A model generated the notes under the pieces. The model saw only the letters and a list, made by a program, of their open reading frames with translations, was not told where the DNA came from and made no database searches. From Halovivax limisalsi (GTDB taxonomy: Archaea; Halobacteriota; Halobacteria; Halobacteriales; Natrialbaceae), in assembly GCF_023093535.1 (NCBI RefSeq), contig NZ_CP095757.1:1116001-1180000 (forward strand): a stretch of DNA of 64,000 bases. The letters are read 5' to 3'. Of the stretch, positions 43,692 to 52,092 are shown one piece after another. Each line of letters begins with the position of its first letter. Position 1 is the first letter of the stretch. Position numbers and translations under genes: made by a program.

Positions 43692-45286
43692 ACCCTGGAC
43701 ACCTCCGTGGATTCGCGATCGATGGTGTACTCGCGGCCGAAGCCGGTAATCGCCGCGAGGACGAACACCGTCACCAGCAGCCAGCCGTGGAAGACGAAGG
43801 GGACGACCTCGACCGGGTTGACGACCATCGCATCGGTGAAGAACCCGAATTCCTGGGTGAGGTCCTGCATCGACGTGTACCCAACGAGGACCCCGCCGGA
43901 CCACGGGAAGATGTAGCCGAGCGCGGAGGTCTGTGCGTCGAGAATGTTCGCTCGGCGATAGCCGTTGATGTTGAAGCGCTCGCCGACCTTCGAAATGTAG
44001 GGGCCGATCGCGACCTCGGCGGCGGTGTTGATCGTGATCGTGGCGTTGATCAGCGCCGCCGAGCCGACCATCGTCAACTCGGCGTTGCGAACGTTCGTCG
44101 CCAGGCTGTCGAGCGACCAGTCGAGGACCGCCTGAAATGCGCCGCCGCGGATCATGATCTGGGCCGCGGCGATGATGAACAGGACCAGAATCGAGAGCGT
44201 GAAGAAGCCGGCCGCTCCCTCGACGAGGCTACCGGTGATGGCGGGATCCTGCGCGTCCGGAATAATCTCGACGAACGGCAGTCTCGAGAGGAGGTCGGCC
44301 TCGGCGACCGGCAGCCACTCGAGCAAGTCGATCACGGGGGCGTCGGCGGGGGCCTCGAAGTTCACGATGGCGCTCACGGACGTGAGACCGAGGGCGAGGT
44401 TCGCGACGATGGCGACGACAATTCCCCAGGAGATGGCCTCGATGATGTGGCGACCGGCCACGGCCATCACGATCACAACCCCCATCGAGAGCAGGTGGAC
44501 CAGGCCGATCGCGTTCGTCGCATCGTCCAGAATCGCCGCCGGGTCACCGGCGACGGTCGCACCGCTCATCATCGAGCCCGCGACGACGTAGCCCGCGAAC
44601 GCGACGAGCGCGGCGACGATGGCGTACTTGAATCGCGAGGCGACGACGCCACCGATGTCCGAATCCTGCGTGACGGCGCTGACGATCGTCGTGTCGCTCA
44701 CGGGGGCGAGGTTGTCGCCGAAGATGGCACCCGAGAGGATCGCGCCGAACAGGAGGACGGGGTTGGCACCGAGGACGAGGCCGGCGGGGAAGAACAGCGT
44801 GACGAACGCGATCGTCGTCCCGTAACCCGTCCCGATGCCCGTCGCGAGTAACGCGGCGAGAACGAACGTGATCGCGGGGACCAGCGCGCCCGTCACGCCG
44901 GCCACGTCGGCGAACCAGAGCAGTCCGCCGACGAACCCGCCTTCCTGCAACGTCTCTGCGAACATGCCCGCCCAGATCCAGGCGACGATCGCCGTCACGG
45001 CGACCGGCTGGGTCATCCCCTCGAAGATCGTACTCGCGTACTCGCGCCAGGACCCCTTCACGAAGAACATCCCGACGATCAGCCCGATCAGGATGCCGAG
45101 GACGAGTCCGCGCTCGCTCGAAATTCGCAGGAATGCGGTCTGGAAGATCGCCCACACGATGAAGAAGGCGATCGGCAGGGCGCTCATGCCGCGACCGCCG
45201 TAGAAGTCGATCGTCAGTTCACCGCTCGATTCGCCCAGGTCCCCCGCTAGTTCCTCCGTCTGTTTCGCCGGGTCGTCTTCGTTCAC
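43688..45286 (-). CDS. nhaC: NhaC-family Na+/H+ antiporter
   Basis: An integral membrane protein of about 532 residues with 11-13 helices. Conserved NhaC features are seen: LATGIGTGYGTTIAFVTLFFP, SGAIFGDNLAPVSDTTIVSA (the DN..SDTT block) and NATITINTAAEVAIGPY. The start is GTG 45286 (NEDDPAKQTEELAG); the in-frame ATG at 45325 overlaps the TATA-like GGATATATG and is unlikely to be transcribed. Expected to exchange Na+ for H+. The downstream small protein overlaps it and may assist it. Confidence 0.88.
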   Translation of the reverse strand: MNEDDPAKQTEELAGDLGESSGELTIDFYGGRGMSALPIAFFIVWAIFQTAFLRISSERGLVLGILIGLIVGMFFVKGSWREYASTIFEGMTQPVAVTAIVAWIWAGMFAETLQEGGFVGGLLWFADVAGVTGALVPAITFVLAALLATGIGTGYGTTIAFVTLFFPAGLVLGANPVLLFGAILSGAIFGDNLAPVSDTTIVSAVTQDSDIGGVVASRFKYAIVAALVAFAGYVVAGSMMSGATVAGDPAAILDDATNAIGLVHLLSMGVVIVMAVAGRHIIEAISWGIVVAIVANLALGLTSVSAIVNFEAPADAPVIDLLEWLPVAEADLLSRLPFVEIIPDAQDPAITGSLVEGAAGFFTLSILVLFIIAAAQIMIRGGAFQAVLDWSLDSLATNVRNAELTMVGSAALINATITINTAAEVAIGPYISKVGERFNINGYRRANILDAQTSALGYIFPWSGGVLVGYTSMQDLTQEFGFFTDAMVVNPVEVVPFVFHGWLLVTVFVLAAITGFGREYTIDRESTEVSRV

Positions 45287-45569
45287 GGTGTGACCACGAT
45301 AGTGACAATACCCAACGGTATACATATATCCTTGGTACTGTTTACTTTCAACAATTATCGGGTACTGCGGACGAAACGTCGCGGGAATACGGGTAATCCG
45401 CGCGACCAGAGACGGAATACAATCTAATTTTCACACCGCTACAGCTTCGACGACGTTCGTTCCGCAGTGGCATCGATATCCCCACTGCCGGCTCGACTCG
45501 CAATCGCTCTTCGCGAGCGACTTTTCCGAGGTCGCGGCTGCGCCGCGCCCGCAGAGAAATAGTTCTGCT

Positions 45570-45857
45570 TTATTGAATGTGGCCTTCCCGTCGGAGCTGG
45601 TCGGCCTCTGACTTCTCGTAGCGCCAGGTGATGTCGGCCTTCTCGTCCTGCCAGTCCCACGGGGAGACGAGCACGACGTCGTCCTCGCGGATCCAGATGC
45701 GCTTTTGCATCTTGCCCGGAATGCGGGCGGTTCGTTCCTTCCCGTCGGCACAGCGGACCGTGACTCGGTTGGCGCCGAGCATGTCCGTGACGGTCGCGAA
45801 CACCTCGTCGTCGTCGGGCATCCGGAGGTTCGTGCGACCACCCTCCTCGTCACTCAT
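45570..45857 (-). CDS. eif1A: Translation initiation factor aIF1A
   Basis: A 95-residue OB-fold factor. Seen: [62 protein letters not shown]. It binds the small ribosomal subunit at the A site during initiation. The start [10 protein letters not shown] at 45857 matches haloarchaeal homologs; a longer in-frame start at 45914 is rejected. It stands alone, with about 280 non-coding bases downstream up to the antiporter gene. Confidence 0.95.
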   Translation of the reverse strand: MSDEEGGRTNLRMPDDDEVFATVTDMLGANRVTVRCADGKERTARIPGKMQKRIWIREDDVVLVSPWDWQDEKADITWRYEKSEADQLRREGHIQ

Positions 45858-45973
45858 ACGCGCCGGTTCGGACTGGAACGGTTTAACTTTTGCAGGATGC
45901 GCCGCGGTCTGCAAGGGGGACCGACGCCCACTGCAGCACCCCCGACGGCTGCCGGATGCCGGGACTCGTCCAG

Positions 45974-46759
45974 TTAGGTGGTGAGGCGAAACGCGAGGCT
46001 GTACATCCGGCCGGTGTCGATGCCGTCACCCAGTTCGTCGCGCCGGCGCGTCACGTCCGCCTCGAGCGCCTCGGCCAGCGGGCCGTCGAGTCGCGCCGCC
46101 GACTCCCGGGCGAGGTCGGCGTGGGCGTCCAGCAGGTCGGCCGTCCACGGGACCGGTTCGAGCAGCGATCGCTCGCGCTCGAAGCGCCACCCGCGCGCCT
46201 CGAAACACGCCCGGAGGTGGGCGGCGGGGTAGAACGTGAGCGCCGGCGCCCCGTCCGCGAGCTCCGCGGCCGCGTTTTCCGCCGCGAAGAGCCCGCGCAG
46301 TCCGTCGTGGGGGATCGAGTCGTAGTCGTCGACGACCAGCCGGGCGCCGGGCCGGGCGACCCGGGTGAGTTCGTCGGCGATCGCGGGGACGATCGCGGGG
46401 GTGAGAACGTTGAACAAGGCGTGTGCGGTGACGATCGAGACGCTGTCGTCGGACAGCGGCGTCGATCGCAGGTCGGCTTCCAGCACGGCGGGCCGCTCGC
46501 TCTCGAATCGATCGCGGACGCCGGCGGCGTGGTCGCGATCGTCGGTGACGGCGACCACAGCGCCGGCCCCCGCCTCGCGGAGCGCGGCGGTCATGTTGCC
46601 GGCGCCCGCCCCGGCCTCGAGACACCGGGCCCCTGCGACCGGCACGTCTTCGATCGCCCGTTCGACGGTGGACGTCGGTGCCATGGCGTCTCTCGCGACG
46701 GGAACCCGGTAGCCGTTTCGGTTCCGGACGAGCCGGGATCCGATCGACACCCGACCCAT
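45974..46759 (-). CDS. Class I SAM-dependent methyltransferase
   Basis: A 261-residue protein from ATG 46759, or 236 from ATG 46684 ([10 protein letters not shown]); the shorter form starts closer to the fold. Motif I is [15 protein letters not shown], followed by VVAVTDDRD and a motif IV-like [12 protein letters not shown] long helical C-terminal half follows. The substrate is unknown; there is no clear rRNA/tRNA or quinone signature. It is divergent from the 59-aa membrane protein gene. Confidence 0.75.
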   Translation of the reverse strand: MGRVSIGSRLVRNRNGYRVPVARDAMAPTSTVERAIEDVPVAGARCLEAGAGAGNMTAALREAGAGAVVAVTDDRDHAAGVRDRFESERPAVLEADLRSTPLSDDSVSIVTAHALFNVLTPAIVPAIADELTRVARPGARLVVDDYDSIPHDGLRGLFAAENAAAELADGAPALTFYPAAHLRACFEARGWRFERERSLLEPVPWTADLLDAHADLARESAARLDGPLAEALEADVTRRRDELGDGIDTGRMYSLAFRLTT

Positions 46760-46819
46760 TCCGGGTCACCCGCCGTGAAGAATCAGCGTCTTTATTCGTC
46801 CGGCCCGGTCACTCGGCGT

Positions 46820-46999
46820 ATGATCGACAAGCTCGGAACGAGCGGCCTCGCCGGAATCGTCCTGTTGCTGGCCGGTCTCGCCGTTATCGCGTACTACCAC
46901 TGGCAAGTCGCCGTCGGCCTGGCGCTCGTGCTCGTCGGAATCGCCCTGATCGCGAAGGGGTTGATCTCGTCGGTGATGCGCTCGTTCGGGATGTTCTAG
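46820..46999 (+). CDS. Small two-helix membrane protein, DUF7470-like (59 aa)
   Basis: Begins MIDKLGTSGLAGIVLLLAGL. Two hydrophobic segments (LAGIVLLLAGLAVIAYY and VAVGLALVLVGIALIAKGLI) are followed by SSVMRSFGMF, a C-terminus I recognise from a conserved haloarchaeal small protein. Box A TCTTTATTC at about 46790 is 27 nt before the ATG. Function unknown. Confidence 0.75.
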   Translation: MIDKLGTSGLAGIVLLLAGLAVIAYYHWQVAVGLALVLVGIALIAKGLISSVMRSFGMF

Positions 47000-47046
47000 G
47001 CGAGCGCCCGGGAGTCGACGACGCCCGGTCCCGGTGTCGCCGGCGA

Positions 47047-49014
47047 TCACGCCTCGTTGTCGCCGGCGCGGTGCTCGCTGATGACCCGGTCGACCATCGA
47101 AGCCGTCTTCGAGCGCTCCCGTTCGCGGGCGCGGTCGTGCCAGTCGTCGATGGCGTCCTCGACGTCGCCCTCGCGGGCGACCGCGAGTTCGTCCACCTCC
47201 TGCATCGCGACGTCGTCGGCCGGCGCGACCGGGACGTCGGCCTCGAAGAGGACCCGATCCGCGACGTCCGAGAGGCCGCCGTCTTTGAGGACGACCCGCG
47301 GCTCGTGCGCGACCAGCCGCTCCGCCGTCGAGCGGCCGGCGCCGCTCGCGTCCCGGAGGTAGACGACGTCGTTCGGGGCGAGGCCGTAGGCCTCGTCGGC
47401 CTCGCGGATGGCGTCGCGCGTGAATTTCTCGATCACTTTTACGGGGACCAGCCCCGCCTTCTTCGCGGAGACGTCGGCGAAGTTCGAGTGGTCGAGCTTC
47501 CAGAGGGCCTTCATCCGCTCGACCTTCCGCTCGAGGGCCGCAACTTCCTCTCGCGCCTCGTCGCGCTCGCGTTCGAGCTGGTTCGCGCGGCGTTCGAGCC
47601 GGGTCACCTCGCGGTCCTTTCGCACCTCGCGGCGCGTCTCGCTCCGGGCGGTCTCGAGTTCGGCCTCCAGCTCCTCGATCCGCTCGTCGCGATCCGCGAG
47701 TCGGCCCTTCAGCCGATCGACGTGGGCGTCAAGGCGCTCGACCTGGGACTCGAGCGACCGAATGCGCTCTTCCTCTGGAGTGAGTTCGCGGGGTTCGTGG
47801 GTCGTCTCCTCGGCTTCGCCGCCCTCCTCGTCCTCGAGATCGGCGAGGACGGTCTCGACGGACTCCTCGCCGGAGACGACGCGGTCGATGACGACCCCGC
47901 GATCGATCCCCGGCGGGACTTTCGCCGCGATGCGCTCGAACTGGTCCTCGTGGTCGTCGACGGCGAACAGCGCCGCGGCGAGGGCGTCGCGCTGGTGGTC
48001 GTCGTCGTAGGGGTGCTCGCGCGTGCGGTGTTGTTTCTCGTCGATCGCAAGGTCCCGCGCCGGCGTCCAGGCCGCGGCGTCGAAGCTCCGGCGAAACTTC
48101 TCGACCGTCTCGGGGATCGGCGTCACGTCGGCGGCGACGATCACCGGCCGACCGCGCTCGACGATCCACTCGATCACGTCCGCGGTGTCGCTCGTGCGCG
48201 AACTCCAGACGTCGTGGACGTTGCCCTCCAGCGAGACGATGGCGACCGCCGTCGTCGTTCCCGGGTCGATCCCGACGACGACGTGATCGAGCCGCTTCGC
48301 GAGCGGCCGGAACTCGATGCCGTCCCGGCGCTCGCGCTCGATCTCGACCCTGACGTCGCCCGACCGATTCCCCGAGATCGGAATGTCCGCTGGCGTCGCC
48401 TCGACGGTGAACACGGCGTTGGCGAAGCCGCCGTAGGCCTCGCGGACCTCGCGCTCGTACGCGAGGTTTTCCTCCTCGAGGGTCGATTCGACCTCGCGTG
48501 CGCGCTTCCTGACGGAGCCGTGGATCCGGCGGGTGTAGCGATCCTCGCTCCAGCCCCCGCTGCCCGTCGAGCGCCCGCGGGAAACCTTCACGGTCGTCGT
48601 GTCGGTGAAGGCCGAGACCTCCTGGCCCACGTTGTGCGCGGCGAGCCGGGCCGCGGCTTCGGCCTCCTGCATCGGGTCGCTGCCGTAGGGGATCCCGTGG
48701 CGGGCCGCCACGCGCGAGAGCGGCTCCGGTTGCTCGTCGCCGGTCACCTGGACGAGCGAGGTTTCGGCGGGCAGCGAGCCGAGGAAGTGGACGAGGGCGT
48801 CCTTGTCCTCGGCGAGCTCGTACATGTTGTCGGTCGCGACGATGGCCGGTTCGCGATCGGCGATCAGCCGCCGGAGCTTCCGGTGTGAGACCACGTCGCG
48901 TTCGATCGAGTCGTCGCCGAGGATGACGAGCGCGTACGACGGTGCCCGTCCCCGAACGTCTCCCTGCTGGACGTCGACACCGAAGACGATCGCATCCAGC
49001 GCACTCGTTCGCAT
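47047..49014 (-). CDS. DUF460 RNase H-like fold protein with central coiled coil
   Basis: A 655-residue archaeal conserved protein. The N-terminal region (to about residue 220) includes IVATDNMYELAEDKDAL. The central RNase H/RuvC-like domain begins VVGIDPGTTTAVAIVSLEG (first catalytic Asp) and includes VIVAADVTPIPE and the DDDHQRDALAAALFA end (acidic cluster). A long coiled coil follows (about 420-510), then a basic/acidic C-terminal domain. It is widely conserved in archaea with unproven role; a nuclease function is inferred from the retained acidic residues. Confidence 0.85.
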   Translation of the reverse strand: MRTSALDAIVFGVDVQQGDVRGRAPSYALVILGDDSIERDVVSHRKLRRLIADREPAIVATDNMYELAEDKDALVHFLGSLPAETSLVQVTGDEQPEPLSRVAARHGIPYGSDPMQEAEAAARLAAHNVGQEVSAFTDTTTVKVSRGRSTGSGGWSEDRYTRRIHGSVRKRAREVESTLEEENLAYEREVREAYGGFANAVFTVEATPADIPISGNRSGDVRVEIERERRDGIEFRPLAKRLDHVVVGIDPGTTTAVAIVSLEGNVHDVWSSRTSDTADVIEWIVERGRPVIVAADVTPIPETVEKFRRSFDAAAWTPARDLAIDEKQHRTREHPYDDDHQRDALAAALFAVDDHEDQFERIAAKVPPGIDRGVVIDRVVSGEESVETVLADLEDEEGGEAEETTHEPRELTPEEERIRSLESQVERLDAHVDRLKGRLADRDERIEELEAELETARSETRREVRKDREVTRLERRANQLERERDEAREEVAALERKVERMKALWKLDHSNFADVSAKKAGLVPVKVIEKFTRDAIREADEAYGLAPNDVVYLRDASGAGRSTAERLVAHEPRVVLKDGGLSDVADRVLFEADVPVAPADDVAMQEVDELAVAREGDVEDAIDDWHDRARERERSKTASMVDRVISEHRAGDNEA

Positions 49015-49255
49015 CCGGTGTGGGTAGGGAGGCGAACGCGTTAAACCTGACGCGGCCGGCGATCACCGGACGCGGGGCGATCTCCATCCGCCGTTCGCCG
49101 GCGGTCTCGGCCGGCAGCCGAACGGTCTCTCCTCGCTGGTATCGCAGCGTCCCGTCGGCGCCGACCGCTGGCGCAGTGACTCGGCGCCGACCGCTCGTAT
49201 CGACGGTCGAAACGGGGGGAACGGCTAAACGGGTGTCGGACGAACCGATCGTCGT

Positions 49256-49924
49256 ATGGCCTCCGATTCGGATCGGCGACGGGAGGCGACGACCGTTCGG
49301 CCCGGTCCACCCACGATCGAACGGTCCGACCCGTCGCGAGGATCGGGTCGATCGACGACTGCGCGATCTGGACCGTCGAAGCCGGCGCGACCCGAGCGGT
49401 CGACGCCCGGCTCAACTCCCGCGCCGAGCGAACGGCCCGGCCCCGCACCGGTCCGGGAGTGGGTCGTCTTCGGCGCCCTCCTCTTCGCGATCGTCGGGAT
49501 CGGGATCGGGCTGCAGACCATGCTCCTCGACGCGATCGACGAGCGACTTCTCGTCGTCACCGCGTCGGCGGGGACGGCGGCGGGCGGCCCGGCCGTCAGG
49601 GAGGCGATCTCGCTGACGGTGCTTCGCATCCCGTCGATGGCGATCTTCCTCGCGGCCGGACTGGGCGCCGGATTCGGCTGGGGGTTGCCGTACCCCGACG
49701 GCGAAACGTACCAGATCGCCGGTGCGAGCACGGCCGCGGGAGCGGCCGTCTGCCTGTCGATCGCGACCGCGTTCGCGAGTGCCACCCTCGAGTCCGTCTC
49801 GCTCTCGATCGCGGCGTTCCTCGCGACGGTGCTGGTCACGGCGCTCGTCGTCGGACTCGTCGCGATGGCCGGCGCCTGGGTCGTGCGCCGCTACGTGCCG
49901 GCGGCCGTCGGGCCGCGGCGCTGA
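49256..49924 (+). CDS. Four-helix membrane protein with disordered N-terminus
   Basis: A 222-residue protein. The first 65 residues are a Ser/Pro/Arg-rich disordered segment, unusually basic for this genome. Helices follow: WVVFGALLFAIVGIGIGLQ, IPSMAIFLAAGLGAGFGWGL, TAAGAAVCLSIATAFASA and AAFLATVLVTALVVGLVAM. Residues LPYPDGETYQ lie between helices 2 and 3. Family and function unknown. Confidence 0.65.
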   Translation: MASDSDRRREATTVRPGPPTIERSDPSRGSGRSTTARSGPSKPARPERSTPGSTPAPSERPGPAPVREWVVFGALLFAIVGIGIGLQTMLLDAIDERLLVVTASAGTAAGGPAVREAISLTVLRIPSMAIFLAAGLGAGFGWGLPYPDGETYQIAGASTAAGAAVCLSIATAFASATLESVSLSIAAFLATVLVTALVVGLVAMAGAWVVRRYVPAAVGPRR

Positions 49925-49949
49925 ACCGGCTTCGGACCGTGCGGCGCTC

Positions 49950-50885
49950 TCACGCGTCCGGGTACGGGAGATCGAGTTCGTGACCGTCCTCGGGGACGAA
50001 CACCCGCTCTTCGGGACCGTCGAACACAGCCCGAGCCTCGGCCAGGTGCGCCGACGGATCGCCCGCGTACCGCGAGGAGAGGTGCACCAGCGCGAGGCGT
50101 TTCGCCCCGCAGCGATTCGCGATCTCGGCGGCGCCGCGCGCGGTCGCGTGGGCCGTCTCCGTCGCTCGCTCGGCGTTATCTGACGCGAACGTCGCGTCGT
50201 GGATCAGCAGGTCCGGGTCGTCGGCGACGGCGACCGTCTCCGCGCTGGGGCGCGTGTCACCGGTGTAGACCAGGCTGCGACCCGGCCGCGGATCGCCGAC
50301 CACCTGGTCGGGTTCGACGACCGTGCCGTCGTCCAGTTCGACCGACTCGCCCTCGTGTAGCCGGGAGAACTTCGGCCCGACGGGAACGCCGAGTTCCTCG
50401 GCCCGCTCGCGGTCGAAGCGACCCTTGCGCTCGTCTTCGATCAGCGCGTAGCCGAGCGAGCGCGTGTCGTGATCCGTCTCGAAGGTGCGAATCTCGTACT
50501 CCTCGCCGCGATAGGCGACATCGCCGGCGACGACTTCGCGAATCCGAAGCTCGAAGCCGGGACGCGTGTCGAGCGCGGATATCAGCGACCGAATCTGTCG
50601 GCGCGCGCCGCGGGGAACCGTGATCGAAAGCGGTCGCACCCGATCGTTGAAGTCGAGCGTCTGGACCAGCCCCGGCAGGCCGAGGACGTGATCGCCGTGG
50701 GCGTGCGTGACGAAGATGCGATCGATGTCGAACCCCGTCCCGTATCGCATCACCTGGCGCTGGGTCCCCTCGCCGGCGTCGAAGAGAAACGACTCGCCCT
50801 CGCGGGCGACCGCGATCGAACTCGGGTTTCGATCGACGGTTGGCACGGCCCCGCTCGTCCCGAGAAACGTCACGCACAAACTCAT
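49950..50885 (-). CDS. rnz: Ribonuclease Z
   Basis: A 311-residue metallo-beta-lactamase enzyme removing the 3' trailer of tRNA precursors. Seen: FLGTSGAVPT at the N-terminus, the zinc motif THAHGDHVLGLPG, the GPKFSRLHEGE exosite-like region, YTGDTRPS, and LVHLSSRY at the end. The length is typical. It is convergent with the membrane protein gene at 49256. Confidence 0.94.
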   Translation of the reverse strand: MSLCVTFLGTSGAVPTVDRNPSSIAVAREGESFLFDAGEGTQRQVMRYGTGFDIDRIFVTHAHGDHVLGLPGLVQTLDFNDRVRPLSITVPRGARRQIRSLISALDTRPGFELRIREVVAGDVAYRGEEYEIRTFETDHDTRSLGYALIEDERKGRFDRERAEELGVPVGPKFSRLHEGESVELDDGTVVEPDQVVGDPRPGRSLVYTGDTRPSAETVAVADDPDLLIHDATFASDNAERATETAHATARGAAEIANRCGAKRLALVHLSSRYAGDPSAHLAEARAVFDGPEERVFVPEDGHELDLPYPDA

Positions 50886-50942
50886 CGAGCGTGACTCGGG
50901 CCGGGACGGCTAAACCGTCTTCGAATCGGGGGGCCGATCCCC

Positions 50943-52016
50943 CTAGCAACTATTCAGCGTCGGCTGCACCGACGCGCCGAACGCGGCCGCGACGCCGTAG
51001 GCGATCTCGTCGGCGTACGCGCGCCGGACGTCCCAGGACTGGCTGATGAAGATGCCGTCGTCGCCCAGCCGGTTGACGAGCAGCTCCTCGTCGGTGAACT
51101 TGTCGACCGCCCGGACTGGGATCGAACAGCTCGGCATCAGCTGCTCGATCGAATCGACGAGCATCTGCTTGAACGCCATGCTGGCGTCCCCGCCGACCTC
51201 GATGCCGTCGTCGCAGAGTCCGTTGAAGCTGACGGCCGTCTCGAAGTCCCGGTCGGCCACCGTCTCGAGGTCCGGGAACGACGCCGGATCGATCAGCCGC
51301 GAGGGGACGTGATAGCGGGTAAACGAGCCACCGCCTTTTCGCCAGCCCATCGCCCGCCAGGTGGTGACCTTGGCGACTTCTCCGGCTACGTGGGCCTGCT
51401 CGTGGGTCTTCGGTTCGATCTGGCCCCCACTCGGCGCGAGGAAGATCTCGTTCGAGCCGTAGTCCGCGAGATGCTCGACGAAGCCGCCGTTTTTGCGGGC
51501 CTCGGTGGCCGATTTGTCGTCGACGACGCTCGCCGAGAGCGTCGCCTCGAACTCCGCGTCGGCCAGCGAGCAGCCGTCGAGGGGCTCCGGGCACTCCTCG
51601 TCCTCGACGCCGGGGAACTCCCGTCCCTCGAGGTCGAGTCGGCAGCGACCCTCGCCGCTCATCCGTACGAGGTCGTTCGGCGCCTCCGGTCGCTCCTCGA
51701 GGACCGTGTAGATGGCGTACTCGTCGTCCGTCCGACGCACGCGGAGCTGTTGGCCCTCGCTGATACCGAGTTCGTCGAGTACCCGCGGGTCGGCCGACAG
51801 TCCCGTCGGTTCCGCGGCCAGGTGATCCTGCCCGAAGGCGAGGTCACAGACCGTGCCCGTGACCTCGTCCTCGGCGTCGACGCTCGACCGGGTGGCAGCC
51901 TCGTAGCTGCCCACGGCGACGCCCAGCAAGGCGGGCGTCCCCAGCATACCGGCCAGCATCGCCCGCCTCGATGGTCGAAAGCGATTCGTCCGTCCGTTCG
52001 TATCGTTACCTGTCAT
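50943..52016 (-). CDS. Tat-exported poly-gamma-glutamate hydrolase family protein with altered motif
   Basis: A 357-residue exported protein. The start MTGNDTNGRTN (52016) leads to the Tat signal SRRAMLAGMLG. The C-terminal half resembles the PGA-hydrolase family (PghP/YmaC type): NEIFLAPSGGQIEPKTHEQA (residues 190-209), SFTRYHVPSRLIDP and AVSFNGLCDDGIEVGG. As I remember the family, the first block reads APHGG and the second SIHG; here Ser196 and Asn265 replace those His. It lies just after capB on the same strand (76 nt gap), suggesting trimming or binding of the polymer outside the cell. Confidence 0.7.
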   Translation of the reverse strand: MTGNDTNGRTNRFRPSRRAMLAGMLGTPALLGVAVGSYEAATRSSVDAEDEVTGTVCDLAFGQDHLAAEPTGLSADPRVLDELGISEGQQLRVRRTDDEYAIYTVLEERPEAPNDLVRMSGEGRCRLDLEGREFPGVEDEECPEPLDGCSLADAEFEATLSASVVDDKSATEARKNGGFVEHLADYGSNEIFLAPSGGQIEPKTHEQAHVAGEVAKVTTWRAMGWRKGGGSFTRYHVPSRLIDPASFPDLETVADRDFETAVSFNGLCDDGIEVGGDASMAFKQMLVDSIEQLMPSCSIPVRAVDKFTDEELLVNRLGDDGIFISQSWDVRRAYADEIAYGVAAAFGASVQPTLNSC

Positions 52017-52092
52017 CGTTGCTGTCTGGTGGAGTGTAACCGTCTCCTGCGGTGGTCGACTGCGGTACGGCGGTCGCACCCGTCCGGATCGC

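Noticed and set aside
45431-45569. Minus-strand frame ending in a Cys-containing CHCGTNV peptide downstream of eif1A
   Set aside because: Looked like a possible small zinc protein, but it has no start of its own with promoter or ribosome-binding site, only two Cys, and noncoding composition upstream.
46678-48888. 736-codon plus-strand frame opposite the DUF460 gene
   Set aside because: It is the complement of a well-conserved archaeal protein with RNase H-fold motifs; the plus frame has no recognisable domain.
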